DNA of 64,000 nt from Bacteroidota bacterium (GCA_947477885.1 CANJUD010000005.1:124001-188000); one strand, 5' to 3'; shown: positions 1-9,202, counted from the stretch's first letter. Translations and numbers: made by a program. Notes: generated from the sequence alone by a model not told the origin.

Positions 1-1
1 C

Positions 2-175
2 CATGGTTTCCACGTGCTAAGCGGTGTGGTATTAAATGTTATCATATATGTGAATGTAATTAAAGGCACTTACGATAAACGTGGGCATTATGAAATGATA
101 GAAAAAGTGGGATTGTATTGGCACTTTGTAGATTTGGTTTGGGTATTCGTATTTACCTTCTTCTATCTTATATAA
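2..175 (+). CDS. Cytochrome c oxidase subunit III, C-terminal end (partial)
   Basis: The window opens inside this gene; 57 residues and a TAA stop remain. The visible part has the HGFHVLSG stretch and the YWHFVDLVWVFVF ending on the last transmembrane helix, both typical of haem-copper oxidase subunit III. Subunit III is a membrane protein that stabilises the oxidase core and helps proton delivery. The following genes (subunit IV, then a SCO protein) confirm an aa3-type oxidase cluster running on the plus strand. The start lies upstream of the window. Confidence 0.93.
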   Translation, partial: HGFHVLSGVVLNVIIYVNVIKGTYDKRGHYEMIEKVGLYWHFVDLVWVFVFTFFYLI

Positions 176-229
176 TTCAAAAGGAATAATTTTTATAAAG
201 TATATATATTAATAATAAAATATTTTAAA

Positions 230-577
230 ATGGAACATACAGATCATTCAGCAGAACATACAGCCGAGCACCACGAAGAAGGACACGGCATTAATAAGAA
301 AACTATTTGGGTAACCTTTGGTATCCTTTCAGCCCTGACGCTTGTCGATTTTGCATTCTTCTTTAATATGGATGCAAGCATGAGCAGAAATCTTATATTT
401 GTTGCTTTGGGAATTATCAAATCATATTATATCGTGGGCATTTTTATGCACATGAAATATGAAGTTAAACGCCTTGCAGGAATTATATTATTACCATTTG
501 GTTTTATATTGGGTCTTGTCGCCGCACTATTATATGAAGGCGATCGCTGGAGCGTTATCAAATGGTTTGTTGAGTAG
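230..577 (+). CDS. Cytochrome c oxidase subunit IV family protein
   Basis: A 115-residue membrane protein with a His/Glu-rich N-terminus (about residues 1-22) and three predicted transmembrane helices (about 27-47, 53-75 and 83-105). Length, topology and position directly after subunit III match the prokaryotic COX IV (CyoD/CtaF-like) family, which helps assemble or stabilise the terminal oxidase. The second helix contains YYIVGIFMHMKYE, the pattern typical of the family. Translation starts at the first ATG, 54 bases after the subunit III stop, so both are probably cotranscribed. Confidence 0.88.
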   Translation: MEHTDHSAEHTAEHHEEGHGINKKTIWVTFGILSALTLVDFAFFFNMDASMSRNLIFVALGIIKSYYIVGIFMHMKYEVKRLAGIILLPFGFILGLVAALLYEGDRWSVIKWFVE

Positions 578-591
578 CCTCACCCCCAGCA

Positions 592-623
592 CCTCTCCGG
601 GTGGAGAGGGGAGTAAAACTCCC
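592..623. repeat. GC-rich double hairpin after the oxidase gene
   Basis: Two adjoining stem-loops: CCTCTCC/GGAGAGG with loop GGGT, then GGGAGT/ACTCCC with loop AAA. A related GAGAGGGGAGT..ACTCC block occurs at about 11476-11498 and a simpler CCCCTC/GAGGGG hairpin at about 35463-35480, so this is a dispersed intergenic element. There is no T-run, so a terminator role is uncertain. Confidence 0.55.
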
Positions 624-688
624 TACTGTTTTTATTGTATTTATCATTGTATAAATACAAATCACATTATAATATAAAGATTGCATTC

Positions 689-1387
689 ATGAACAGCAAA
701 CTATCTTCACGAATTGCAATTATTGCAATTATTGTATTACCCGTAGTATTATATTTTGTATTAAAGCAAGGAACAATTGTAACTGGCCATGTCCCAATAT
801 TGGGCGAGCGTGAATATGATGGTACAAAAAAAGATACCATATATCATACTGTTCCCCAATTCAAATTCACAGACCAATTGGGCAGACCTGTTACCGAAAA
901 AAACTTCGACGGACATATATATATTGCCAATTTCTTTTTTAGTACTTGCAAAGATGTATGCCCCAAAATGCAAGGGGTGGTGCATAGTATTTATGAAAAA
1001 TTTTGTGATACCACAGGCGGTAAAAATGCTGATCCTATTATAAGATTTATTAGCCATACGGTAGATCCAGAAACAGATACCGTTGCTCAATTAAAACGCA
1101 CTTCAGATGCATTAAATATAAATCCAAATCTTTGGTATTTGGTAACTGGTAGCAAACCCGATATATATGGTTTGGCCCAACGTGGTTATTTATTACCCAC
1201 AGGCGAAGACCCAAAAATTCCCGCCGATTCCCTCAAATTTTTTCACAGCCAAACATTGGTTCTCATTGACAAAGAAAAGCGTGTACGCGGTGCTTATGAT
1301 AGTTATGACCCGCTAGATATTGGCCGCTTGCAGGACGATGTGCGAATGCTGATGTATGAGTATAAAAAAATGGAAAAGAAGAAATAA
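689..1387 (+). CDS. SCO1/SenC family copper chaperone
   Basis: A 232-residue protein with one N-terminal membrane anchor followed by a thioredoxin fold exposed to the periplasm. The copper ligands of the family are visible: Cys87-x3-Cys91 in FFSTCKDVCPKM and a distal His186 in FFHSQTLVLID. SCO proteins deliver copper to the CuA site of cytochrome oxidase, which fits the oxidase genes just upstream. The ATG at 689 is preferred to one 54 bases upstream because it starts directly at the hydrophobic anchor; the longer N-terminus looks like translated spacer. Confidence 0.92.
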   Translation: MNSKLSSRIAIIAIIVLPVVLYFVLKQGTIVTGHVPILGEREYDGTKKDTIYHTVPQFKFTDQLGRPVTEKNFDGHIYIANFFFSTCKDVCPKMQGVVHSIYEKFCDTTGGKNADPIIRFISHTVDPETDTVAQLKRTSDALNINPNLWYLVTGSKPDIYGLAQRGYLLPTGEDPKIPADSLKFFHSQTLVLIDKEKRVRGAYDSYDPLDIGRLQDDVRMLMYEYKKMEKKK

Positions 1388-1414
1388 ATTCAGCATAACG
1401 AAATACATTTATTT

Positions 1415-1437
1415 AAATCCCGAAGGGATAATATTAT
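1415..1437 (-). repeat. Dispersed CCCTTCRGGGATTT hairpin repeat, copy 1
   Basis: On the minus strand this reads ATAATATTATCCCTTCGGGATTT. It matches the two plus-strand copies at 11373 and 11423 and the minus-strand copy at 54909 (consensus ATAATnTCACCCYTTCAGGRTTT). The core CCC-TTC-GGG is a small hairpin. Confidence 0.6.
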
Positions 1438-1472
1438 AAGCACCCTTCAGCCCCCTATATGCCGCGGCGAAC

Positions 1473-1497
1473 CGAATCCTGATTCCTGAATCCCGAC
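1473..1497 (+). repeat. Heptamer tandem repeat (CGAATCC type)
   Basis: Units CGAATCC, TGATTCC, TGAATCC and the start of a fourth (CGAC) follow one another with period 7. The same unit type recurs at 47908-47940 and, on the other strand, at 42583-42600. The rest of the 1388-1598 spacer holds only the hairpin repeat at 1415 and the topA promoter box. Confidence 0.6.
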
Positions 1498-1558
1498 AAC
1501 TTTCTCTTTTTTCCCACACAATTCCAAAACTTTTTTCTCAAACATTTCGCTTTGTTCT

Positions 1559-1566
1559 TAAGTTTG
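1559..1566 (+). promoter_or_regulatory. Putative -7 box for topA
   Basis: TAAGTTTG matches the Bacteroidota -7 consensus TAnnTTTG, 32 bases before the topA ATG. No TTTG is seen at the -33 spacing, so it is a partial match. Confidence 0.4.
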
Positions 1567-1598
1567 CGGGCTAAAGCCACTTAATAAAACACCAACAC

Positions 1599-3983
1599 AT
1601 GGCAAAAAACTTAGTAATAGTCGAATCACCAGCCAAGGCAAAAACCATAGAAGGCTACTTGGGTGCGGATTACAGCGTCACATCTTCTTTCGGGCATATA
1701 CGTGACCTTAGCAAAGAAGAGGAAGCTGTTGACATCGCAAATAATTTTAATCCCCACTACGAAGTGCCCGCAGATAAAAAAGATGTGGTAGCCCGATTGA
1801 AAAAAATGGCAAAGGAAGCCGACACCGTTTGGTTAGCAACTGACGAAGACCGAGAAGGGGAGGCAATCTCTTGGCATTTGGCCGAAGTGCTAGGACTTAA
1901 TATTGCTGCTACAAAACGTATTGTGTTTCATGAAATTACAAAACGTGCAATCCTGGAAGCAATAAAAACTCCTCGTACAATTGATGTTAATTTAGTGAAT
2001 GCCCAACAAGCCCGTCGTATATTAGACAGACTCGTTGGTTTTGAACTATCACCCGTGCTTTGGAAAAAAGTAAAGCCGAGTCTTTCTGCCGGCCGTGTGC
2101 AATCGGTTGCCGTGCGTTTGATTGTTGATAGAGAAAGAGAAATCCAAAATTTCACATCGAACTTCCAATTTAAAATTACTGCTGAGTTTACTTTAGATGG
2201 AGGCAAAAAATTACTAGCCGACCTTCCCAAAAGATATGATACCCGCGAGCAAGCGATGGCATTCTTAGAAGGCTGTAAAAATGCTGCTTATTCCATCGAG
2301 AACCTTGAAACAAAACCAGCCAAACGTTCGCCAGCTGCACCATTCACTACAAGTACGCTACAACAAGAAGCAGCTAGAAAACTAGGATTCCCAGTGGGCA
2401 TGACTATGCAGGTAGCGCAACGCTTATATGAAGCTGGGCATATCACTTATATGAGAACAGACTCGGTAAACTTGGGAGAGATGGCTATGGAAGCATCGAA
2501 AGCGGAGATTGGAAAAAGCTATGGTAAAGACTATTCTCATAGCAGAAAATATACTACCAAAAGTGTCGGAGCACAGGAGGCCCATGAAGCTATACGTCCA
2601 ACTTATTTTGAAAACAGTGAAGTAGAAGGCAGCAGCCAAGAAACAAAATTATATAGCTTGATTTGGAAACGTGCTATCGCATCGCAAATGAGTGATGCAC
2701 AATTTGAACGCACTGTTGCCACCATTAATATATCAACGCAAAAAGAAAAATTTACCGCAACAGGCGAAGTATTAAAGTTCGATGGTTTCCTAAAAGTATA
2801 TATGGAAAGCAAAGATGATGAAGAGGATGATGAAGCCACAGGCATGTTGCCACCGCTGAAAGTAGGCGAGATATTAAATCTAAATGAAATCAATGCAACC
2901 CAACGCTATGGCCGACCAGCACCACGATATACAGAAGCAAGTTTGGTGAAAAAATTGGAAGAGAATGGCATCGGTCGTCCTTCCACTTATGCTCCAACAA
3001 TTTCTACTGTTCAGAAACGTGGCTATGTGTTAAAAGAAGACAGACCAGGCAAAGAACGTGAGTTTGAAACGCTGACGCTAGCAAAAAATAATATTACCTC
3101 TTTAGTGAAAATGGAAAACTATGGAGCTGAAAAAAGCAAACTTTTCCCAAGTGATATTGGAACTGTGGTTACTGATTTCTTAATCAAACATTTCGACAAA
3201 ATAATGGACTACCAGTTCACTGCAAAAGTGGAACAGGAGTTTGACGAGATAGCAGAAGGCAAAGTGAAATGGCAACAAATGCTCAAAACATTTTATACTC
3301 CATTCCACGAAACTGTTATACTAACAACTGAAACTGCCGAGAGACAAAAAGGAGAAAGAGTATTAGGAACACATCCCACCACCGGCGAAAAAATTATTGC
3401 ACGTATCGGTCGCTATGGGCCACTGGTGCAGATTGGCGGAGAGGACGAAGAGCAGAAACCCAAATTTGCAAATCTGCGACAAGGGATGATGATAGAGACA
3501 ATGACCTTAGAGGAAGCTTTGGAATTATTCAAACTTCCAAGAATTGTTGGAGAATATGAAGGGAAAGAAATTAAAGCAAACACGGGAAGGTTCGGTCCGT
3601 ATTTGCAGCATGACGGTAAATTTATTTCTATACCAAAAACAGATGACCCGATGACGATTACGGATGAAAGAGCATTTGAATTGATAGAAGAAAAACGCAA
3701 AAAAGAAGCAGAAAGATTGATCAAAGCATTTCCTGAAAATCCGGATGTGCAATTGCTCAACGGCCGCTGGGGCCCCTACTTAGCCATAGGTAAAGAAAAC
3801 TATAAATTACCCAAAGGCTCAGATCCTAAAACAATGACCTTTGAAGATTGTATGACAATTGCAGAAAATGCCCCAGAAAAAACTGGAAAAAAAGCCGCAT
3901 TTAAAAAAGCAGAAGCACCCGTGAAAGCTGCACCCAAGAAAAAGGCAACTGCTAAAAAGAAAACCACACCTAAAAAGAAATAA
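1599..3983 (+). CDS. topA: DNA topoisomerase I
   Basis: A 794-residue type IA topoisomerase that relaxes negative supercoils by a transient 5'-phosphotyrosine break. The N-terminal TOPRIM domain has Glu9 and the Asp82-x-Asp84-x-Glu86 metal-binding motif; the catalytic tyrosine is Tyr284 in YMRTDS. C-terminal topoisomerase repeats follow from about residue 600 instead of Cys4 zinc fingers, as in other Bacteroidota. The protein ends in a Lys/Ala-rich tail from about residue 760, likely a non-specific DNA-binding extension. It starts at the first ATG, with the MAKNLVIVESPAKAKT start usual for the family. Confidence 0.97.
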   Translation: MAKNLVIVESPAKAKTIEGYLGADYSVTSSFGHIRDLSKEEEAVDIANNFNPHYEVPADKKDVVARLKKMAKEADTVWLATDEDREGEAISWHLAEVLGLNIAATKRIVFHEITKRAILEAIKTPRTIDVNLVNAQQARRILDRLVGFELSPVLWKKVKPSLSAGRVQSVAVRLIVDREREIQNFTSNFQFKITAEFTLDGGKKLLADLPKRYDTREQAMAFLEGCKNAAYSIENLETKPAKRSPAAPFTTSTLQQEAARKLGFPVGMTMQVAQRLYEAGHITYMRTDSVNLGEMAMEASKAEIGKSYGKDYSHSRKYTTKSVGAQEAHEAIRPTYFENSEVEGSSQETKLYSLIWKRAIASQMSDAQFERTVATINISTQKEKFTATGEVLKFDGFLKVYMESKDDEEDDEATGMLPPLKVGEILNLNEINATQRYGRPAPRYTEASLVKKLEENGIGRPSTYAPTISTVQKRGYVLKEDRPGKEREFETLTLAKNNITSLVKMENYGAEKSKLFPSDIGTVVTDFLIKHFDKIMDYQFTAKVEQEFDEIAEGKVKWQQMLKTFYTPFHETVILTTETAERQKGERVLGTHPTTGEKIIARIGRYGPLVQIGGEDEEQKPKFANLRQGMMIETMTLEEALELFKLPRIVGEYEGKEIKANTGRFGPYLQHDGKFISIPKTDDPMTITDERAFELIEEKRKKEAERLIKAFPENPDVQLLNGRWGPYLAIGKENYKLPKGSDPKTMTFEDCMTIAENAPEKTGKKAAFKKAEAPVKAAPKKKATAKKKTTPKKK

Positions 3984-3989
3984 CTGTAA

Positions 3990-4009
3990 TGACAGGTCGC
4001 GGCCTGTCA
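3990..4009. terminator. Hairpin after topA
   Basis: TGACAGG/CCTGTCA, a perfect 7-bp stem with a TCGCGG loop, lies 7 bases after the topA stop. It lacks a U-tract, so it may only stabilise the 3' end. The next gene starts 20 bases later. Confidence 0.4.
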
Positions 4010-4028
4010 CAACGATATAATATATAAT

Positions 4029-5000
4029 ATGATAGACGAACGTGAAATACATTCGTTGGTAAAATTGCTCGACGATCCCGATGCGGAAATATCTTCCCTC
4101 ATCGAACAGAAGCTGATGTCGTATGGCGGGCAAGTGGTGCCATTCTTAGAGACTGAATGGGAAACATGTTTCGATGCATTATTACAACAAAAATTAGAAA
4201 GTCTGATTAGTCGAATACAATTCGATATTGTGAAAATAGAATTGACTGCATGGTATGCAAATGATGGTGAAGATTTATTGGAAGGTGTTTTTTTAATTGC
4301 CAAATTCAAATATCCCGAACTTGAAAAACAAACACTTTCAAATCAAATTAATAAAATAAAGTTAGATGCTTGGTTGGAATTAAACTATGATTTATCTAGC
4401 TTAGAAAAAACAAAAATATTAAATCATGTTATATATGATTTATATGGTTTTCAATCGAACACACTGAGCTATCATTCACCCAATAATTCCTTTATCAATC
4501 AAGTGTTGGAGAGTCGCAGAGGCAATCCGGTTTCGTTGAGTGTAGTATATCAATTGGTGGCACATAGTCTAAATATTCCTATATATGGCGTTAATCTTCC
4601 ACAACATTTTGTATTGGCTTATCGTGATGATTCGGGATTGGAAACAATACATTCCATTCATGATAATGTTGACTTGGATAATTTAAATAAGGGTCAAATA
4701 TTATTCTATATAAATTCATTTAATCATGGTGCTATTTTGTCATTGAGCAATTTGGAGCAGTTTGTAAAACAATTGAATCTGGAATTAGACCCCAATTATT
4801 TTGTACCTTGCACCAATATAGAAATCGTGAAAAGGATGATGCGAAATTTATTGTTTTCTTATGCTCAAAACAAAGATAAAGATAATGAACAAGCTGTAAA
4901 ACAAATGCTCAATATATTGGGAGAGCCTGATATATCAGCGTTTGGCCGAAACTCGGAAGATAATGAAAATGATAATAACGAAGATGAGGAAGAAGAGTAG
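4029..5000 (+). CDS. SirB1/transglutaminase-like family protein
   Basis: A 323-residue protein related to the SirB1 (transglutaminase core 2) family. The recognisable core is around residues 155-205, with SRRGNPVSLSVVYQLVA and GVNLPQHFVLAY, the most conserved segments of the family. The N-terminal third is an acidic helical region and the C-terminus is a strongly acidic tail of Asn, Asp and Glu. No signal peptide is seen, so it is probably cytoplasmic. The biochemical role of SirB1-like proteins is not settled. It lies 45 bases after topA and may be cotranscribed with it. Confidence 0.8.
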   Translation: MIDEREIHSLVKLLDDPDAEISSLIEQKLMSYGGQVVPFLETEWETCFDALLQQKLESLISRIQFDIVKIELTAWYANDGEDLLEGVFLIAKFKYPELEKQTLSNQINKIKLDAWLELNYDLSSLEKTKILNHVIYDLYGFQSNTLSYHSPNNSFINQVLESRRGNPVSLSVVYQLVAHSLNIPIYGVNLPQHFVLAYRDDSGLETIHSIHDNVDLDNLNKGQILFYINSFNHGAILSLSNLEQFVKQLNLELDPNYFVPCTNIEIVKRMMRNLLFSYAQNKDKDNEQAVKQMLNILGEPDISAFGRNSEDNENDNNEDEEEE

Positions 5001-5003
5001 TAG

Positions 5004-5017
5004 TTCGCCGTGGCGAA
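5004..5017. repeat. Short palindrome TTCGCC-GT-GGCGAA
   Basis: A perfect 6-bp stem with a two-base loop just after the SirB1-like gene. A larger relative with an ATTCGC..GCGAAT core occurs at 55597-55622, so the motif recurs in spacers. Confidence 0.45.
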
Positions 5018-5038
5018 TCATCAATAAATATATATACA

Positions 5039-5572
5039 TTGTCAGTAATTGAAAACATAAAACAAACTATTGGCAGGTTCTACTTAATGCGGGACAGGGC
5101 AGAGAATGTGCAACGTTTCACACAGCATTTTAGCGAGGTAAAAACCATTGGTATATTATATGAAGCTACCCGTGAAAATATGGAGATGATAGGTAAGTAT
5201 GCCAACAGGTTACGCAACGAAGGAAAGACTGTTTTTATGCTGGGATATTTCCCCTACAAAGAACTTACGTTCGATGTAAATTTCACCATGCACTCGGAGT
5301 ATATACACCGCCAAAATCTAACTTGGACGGGACTTCCCAAGAGCGATGCAGGTATAAAATTTAAGAATGACGATTTTGATTTATTGCTCAATTTATATAA
5401 TAATGATGTGCTGCCATTATTCTATATATCATTACATTCAAAGGCGAAATTCAGAATTGGGAAATTCGAGAAAATAAATGTGCAGTTTTTTGATATGATG
5501 GTTGATATGAAAATACAACCTGAGCTTCCCGAACTTATTAAAGAAATTGATTATTTTATACATAAATTATGA
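5039..5572 (+). CDS. DUF6913 family protein
   Basis: A 177-residue soluble protein with no signal peptide. Its size, its start (SVIENIKQTIGRFYLMRDRA) and its position directly before dapA match the Bacteroidota DUF6913 family, for which no biochemical role is known to me. The only in-frame start that keeps the conserved N-terminus is TTG at 5039; the next ATG would remove about 16 residues. The stop overlaps the dapA start in an ATGA, so the two genes are translationally coupled, suggesting a link to cell-wall or lysine metabolism. Confidence 0.75.
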   Translation: MSVIENIKQTIGRFYLMRDRAENVQRFTQHFSEVKTIGILYEATRENMEMIGKYANRLRNEGKTVFMLGYFPYKELTFDVNFTMHSEYIHRQNLTWTGLPKSDAGIKFKNDDFDLLLNLYNNDVLPLFYISLHSKAKFRIGKFEKINVQFFDMMVDMKIQPELPELIKEIDYFIHKL

Positions 5573-6447
5573 GTTTTAATTATACAGGAACGGGCATTGC
5601 ATTGGTTACGCCGTTTACCGCAAACAACGAAGTTGACTTTGATGCACTGGGCAAATTGATTGACCATGTAATCAACGGGGGCGTAGAGTATTTGGTAGTA
5701 TTGGGTACTACTGGAGAATCAGCGACATTAAGCAAAGAAGAGAAGAAAAGTATATATAAGTTTGCCGTAGAAGCAAACAACAAACGTGTAAATATGGTTG
5801 CCGGTATTGGCGGAAACAATACTGCCGAACTTTTAGAAGCTGCGAATAATTTTGATTATAATGGATATGATGCGGTACTTTCTGTAAGTCCTTATTATAA
5901 TAAACCCAACCAAAACGGAATCTACGAACATTATAAAGCCTTTGCAAATAATAGTCCACTACCAGTTATTATATACAATGTGCCAGGCCGCACGGGCTGT
6001 AATATCATAGCCGAAACACAATTGCGTTTGGCTAATGATATCAGTAATATAGTTTGCACCAAAGAAGCATCCGGAATGTTTGAACAATGTATGGATGTTA
6101 TAAAAAACAAACCAGCAAATTTTAAAGTAGTATCAGGCGATGATGCGATAACCTTACCACTAATAGGAGCAGGAATGGATGGTGTAATATCTGTAATAGG
6201 AAATGCCTATCCCCGTCAATTCTCTGATATGGTAAGAGCAGCCCTCGCTAACGATTATGAAACTGCTAGAAATTTGCATTACAAAGTATATGAACTTAGC
6301 AAACAAATTTTTGCAGAAGGCAGCCCGGGTGGTGTGAAATATATATTAAAGAAACTAGGAATTTGTGGTGACGCAGTTCGTTTGCCATTATATAAAATTA
6401 GCCCCGCACTCGAGCAAAAACTAGATGCTTTGATGGCAGAAGTATGA
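5569..6447 (+). CDS. dapA: 4-hydroxy-tetrahydrodipicolinate synthase
   Basis: A 292-residue TIM-barrel aldolase that condenses pyruvate with aspartate semialdehyde, the first committed step of the lysine and diaminopimelate pathway. The Schiff-base lysine is Lys165 in IVCTKEASG, the catalytic tyrosine is Tyr136 in YNVPGRTG, and GTTGES is at 46-51. The length is normal for the family. Translation is coupled to the upstream DUF6913 gene by a 4-base overlap. Its end is followed by a long palindromic element. Confidence 0.96.
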   Translation: MSFNYTGTGIALVTPFTANNEVDFDALGKLIDHVINGGVEYLVVLGTTGESATLSKEEKKSIYKFAVEANNKRVNMVAGIGGNNTAELLEAANNFDYNGYDAVLSVSPYYNKPNQNGIYEHYKAFANNSPLPVIIYNVPGRTGCNIIAETQLRLANDISNIVCTKEASGMFEQCMDVIKNKPANFKVVSGDDAITLPLIGAGMDGVISVIGNAYPRQFSDMVRAALANDYETARNLHYKVYELSKQIFAEGSPGGVKYILKKLGICGDAVRLPLYKISPALEQKLDALMAEV

Positions 6448-6482
6448 TAAGGAATTTATATAGTGCTTCACCGGCCCCCCGC

Positions 6483-6607
6483 GTCATTCTGACGAGGAAC
6501 GAGGAAGAATCCCATCGAGTGTGTGCTCGGGAATTTAATCTTGTCGAGCACACATCAATGGGATTCTCCGCAGTCCCGAATGCATTCGGGATGCTCAGAA
6601 TGACGGC
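6483..6607. repeat. Long palindromic REP-like element
   Basis: A 125-bp imperfect palindrome. Outer arms CGTCATTCTGA/TCAGAATGACG pair, followed inwards by AGAATCCCAT/ATGGGATTCT and GTGTGCTCG/CGAGCACAC; a separate inner palindrome CCCGAATGCATTCGGG lies in the right half. Elements of this GTCATTCTGA type are widespread in Bacteroidota spacers. It happens to be open in one frame and would add a false 59-residue N-terminus to the next gene. Confidence 0.85.
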
Positions 6608-6620
6608 AGGTCTAAAAGCA

Positions 6621-8468
6621 ATGACGTTGTTGTTGTTGTTTTCTTTATTAACTCAAGTAGTATTTTCACAAAATGATAGTACTAGTGTGAAAAAATCAAA
6701 AACGATTCTTCGTGATGATCCCGTTAGTGGACAGCTATTTATAGAAATTAAAACGGATAATTTTAGCCATAATTATACTCAATCCTCCTATACTAGTGCT
6801 AATACTTTTTTGTATCCATATTTTGATAGATATGAAGTACTTTCTGGAACTATTTTTAAAAATATTCATAGTTCTGTAAAACCTTATTATAGACAAGATT
6901 ATTGGAACAATAAATTCTCTAATTCTTTATTTGATTCAATACCAATAGAGCTTAATTTAAGAGATAATTCAAATTTTTCTTATTTACGTAATGAAACAAT
7001 AGATGCTGACTTTCTTAGATTGAAAGGTACATTTAGATACAATGATAAAAAAATATTGAAGTACTTTTATAATTATTATACCTCTCAATTCTTAGGTATC
7101 GAACAAAAAGATTTCTCCATGTTCATCAATCCCGTCCTCAGCTTCGGTGTTAACAACGAAAATAAAAAAAGCAATCTCTTCACAAACACCAGAGGAATAG
7201 AGGTTCGTGGAGCTATCAGTAATAAAATCGGTTATTATACTTTCCTTACTGATAATCAAACTTACGAGCCCACCTATATCAATAATTATATAAACAATAA
7301 AAAAGGAATATTAGATACTACTGCAAATCCTGGAATTATGCCGGGCGTAGGTTATTTAAAATTTTTCAAGAATAAAAATAATGCTTACGATTATTTTATT
7401 ACCAGAGGTTATATAACATTTACTCCCGTAAAAAATGTAAACATGATGTTCGGTCACGATCGTAATTTTATTGGCAATGGCATACGTTCTTTAATACTAA
7501 GCGATTTCAGTCCTGACTACTTGCAACTGAAAATTAATACCAAAGTATGGCGATTTAATTACCTCAATATATTTGCTGAGCTCAACGATTATCAAAATAA
7601 CTTAAGTGGAAATTTGCCCGGTAAAAAGTATATGGCATTTCATCATTTGAGTATGAACTTAACCAAGAACTTTAATTTTGGTTTGAGTGAAACGGTCATC
7701 TTTGCGCGTAGTGATAGCAATGCTTCTAGGGGTTTTGATTTCAATTATTTAAACCCTGTTATATTTTATAGAAGTATAGAACAGAATAATAACTCCGCAG
7801 ATAATTCGATGATAGCAGCTGATTGGAAATGGAATTTTCTGAAACATTTCTCTTTTTATGGTCAGTTTGTTTTGGATGAATTTTTATTACATCATTTGGT
7901 AAAACAAGATGGATATTGGGCCAATAAATATTCTATACAAAGTGGATTGAAATATATTAATGTATTTAATATTAAAAACTTGGATTATCAGTTTGAGTTT
8001 AATATGATACGTCCGTATACTTATACGCATTTTAAAACTTCAACAGCCTATACAAATTATGGTCAGCCTATGGCACATCCCTTGGGTGCAAATTTGAGAG
8101 AACAATTACATATATTGCGTTATCAAGTGGCCCCTAGAATATATACAGCTTTCCGTTATATGTATGCCATGTATGGTGCTGACACAGGCGGAACCCATTG
8201 GGGGCAGAACATCTTCGTGGATTATCACAAGCGTCAATATGTAGGATACCCGCATTACGATTTGGGAAACACTATTGGCCAAGGTGTAAAAACCAATATA
8301 CAATATTTCGATTTTACTTTAACTTATATGCCTTGGCATAATTTGTTTGTGGAATTGAATTATATATATAGAAACCAAACGAGCACAGTGCCGAGTCAGA
8401 GTTTAAAATCAAGCATGCTCTACTTAAATTTGAGATTGAATTTACCCAAACGGGATATGTTGTTTTAA
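6621..8468 (+). CDS. Wzi-like outer-membrane beta-barrel protein
   Basis: A 615-residue secreted protein with a signal peptide (MTLLLLFSLLTQVVFSQ, cleavage after about residue 18) and a body of alternating aromatic beta strands. Segments such as GHDRNFIGNGIRSLILSDFSPDYL and NYLNPVIFYRSIEQNN resemble the capsule-assembly Wzi-like family of Bacteroidota, suggesting an outer-membrane barrel that holds surface polysaccharide. I chose the ATG at 6621 because the longer frame from 6444 only translates the palindromic repeat. It starts about 170 bases after dapA. The family call is moderately sure; the outer-membrane barrel is more certain. Confidence 0.75.
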   Translation: MTLLLLFSLLTQVVFSQNDSTSVKKSKTILRDDPVSGQLFIEIKTDNFSHNYTQSSYTSANTFLYPYFDRYEVLSGTIFKNIHSSVKPYYRQDYWNNKFSNSLFDSIPIELNLRDNSNFSYLRNETIDADFLRLKGTFRYNDKKILKYFYNYYTSQFLGIEQKDFSMFINPVLSFGVNNENKKSNLFTNTRGIEVRGAISNKIGYYTFLTDNQTYEPTYINNYINNKKGILDTTANPGIMPGVGYLKFFKNKNNAYDYFITRGYITFTPVKNVNMMFGHDRNFIGNGIRSLILSDFSPDYLQLKINTKVWRFNYLNIFAELNDYQNNLSGNLPGKKYMAFHHLSMNLTKNFNFGLSETVIFARSDSNASRGFDFNYLNPVIFYRSIEQNNNSADNSMIAADWKWNFLKHFSFYGQFVLDEFLLHHLVKQDGYWANKYSIQSGLKYINVFNIKNLDYQFEFNMIRPYTYTHFKTSTAYTNYGQPMAHPLGANLREQLHILRYQVAPRIYTAFRYMYAMYGADTGGTHWGQNIFVDYHKRQYVGYPHYDLGNTIGQGVKTNIQYFDFTLTYMPWHNLFVELNYIYRNQTSTVPSQSLKSSMLYLNLRLNLPKRDMLF

Positions 8469-8473
8469 TATAT

Positions 8474-9163
8474 ATGAAAACTGCAATTATTACAGGAGTT
8501 AGCAAAGGAATAGGCAAAGCATTATGCGGATTGCTATTATCCAAAAACTATAAAGTAGCTGGAATAGGCCAGCACAAGCCAGATTTTGACCACCAGCATC
8601 TTACTTTCGTAAAAGCCGATGTGAGAAATTATATAGAAGTGGCTGATGCAATTTTGCAAATAAAAACTATATATAATAATCAAATTGATGTATTAATTAA
8701 TAATGCAGGATTGGGATATTTTGGAAATTTAGAAGATATGCCAATCGAGCAATGGCATGAAATGTTCGACACCAATGTGGATGGAATTTTTTATACCTGC
8801 AAAGAGATTATTCCAGTAATGAAACAACAGCAAAGTGGACATATAATAAATATAGCATCCACCGCAGCACTGGAAGGAATGCCTCAAGTAGCGGCATACT
8901 GTGCCAGCAAATGGGCTGTGAAAGGCTTGACAGAAAGCCTCTGGCGTGAGTTGCGTGATTATAAAATAAAAGTGACTTGTGTATATCCAGGCTCTACCAA
9001 AACAGATTTTTTTAGAAACAGTCCAGGAATAAAACCACACGATTATATGTTGATGCCCGAAGATGTTGCGGCGATGATTGTGCATGCAATTGAAACCCCA
9101 GCCAATTTCCATCAAGTAAATTTGGAGGTGAGACCGCTGCAACCGAAGGGACCGAAACAGTGA
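8474..9163 (+). CDS. SDR family oxidoreductase
   Basis: A 229-residue classical short-chain dehydrogenase/reductase. The nucleotide-binding TGVSKGIG motif is at 8-14, NNAG at 76-79, and the catalytic residues are Ser129, Tyr142 and Lys146 (YCASK). The substrate cannot be told from sequence; this subgroup is often annotated as sepiapterin reductase-like or 3-oxoacyl reductase-like. It starts 5 bases after the Wzi-like gene and is likely cotranscribed. Confidence 0.9.
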   Translation: MKTAIITGVSKGIGKALCGLLLSKNYKVAGIGQHKPDFDHQHLTFVKADVRNYIEVADAILQIKTIYNNQIDVLINNAGLGYFGNLEDMPIEQWHEMFDTNVDGIFYTCKEIIPVMKQQQSGHIINIASTAALEGMPQVAAYCASKWAVKGLTESLWRELRDYKIKVTCVYPGSTKTDFFRNSPGIKPHDYMLMPEDVAAMIVHAIETPANFHQVNLEVRPLQPKGPKQ

Positions 9164-9202
9164 ATGATTTAATGATTTTTGATTGAATGATTTTATTTAA
9201 CG
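9161..9202 (+). repeat. Degenerate AT-rich heptamer repeat
   Basis: A run of GAATGAT, TTAATGA and ATTTTTGA-like words with approximate period 7, beginning at the stop codon of the SDR gene. It is weaker than the other heptamer tracts and could partly be chance in AT-rich DNA. Confidence 0.35.

Noticed and set aside
635-688. Longer N-terminus for the SCO protein
   Set aside because: The extra 18 residues are translated AT-rich spacer ahead of the membrane anchor.
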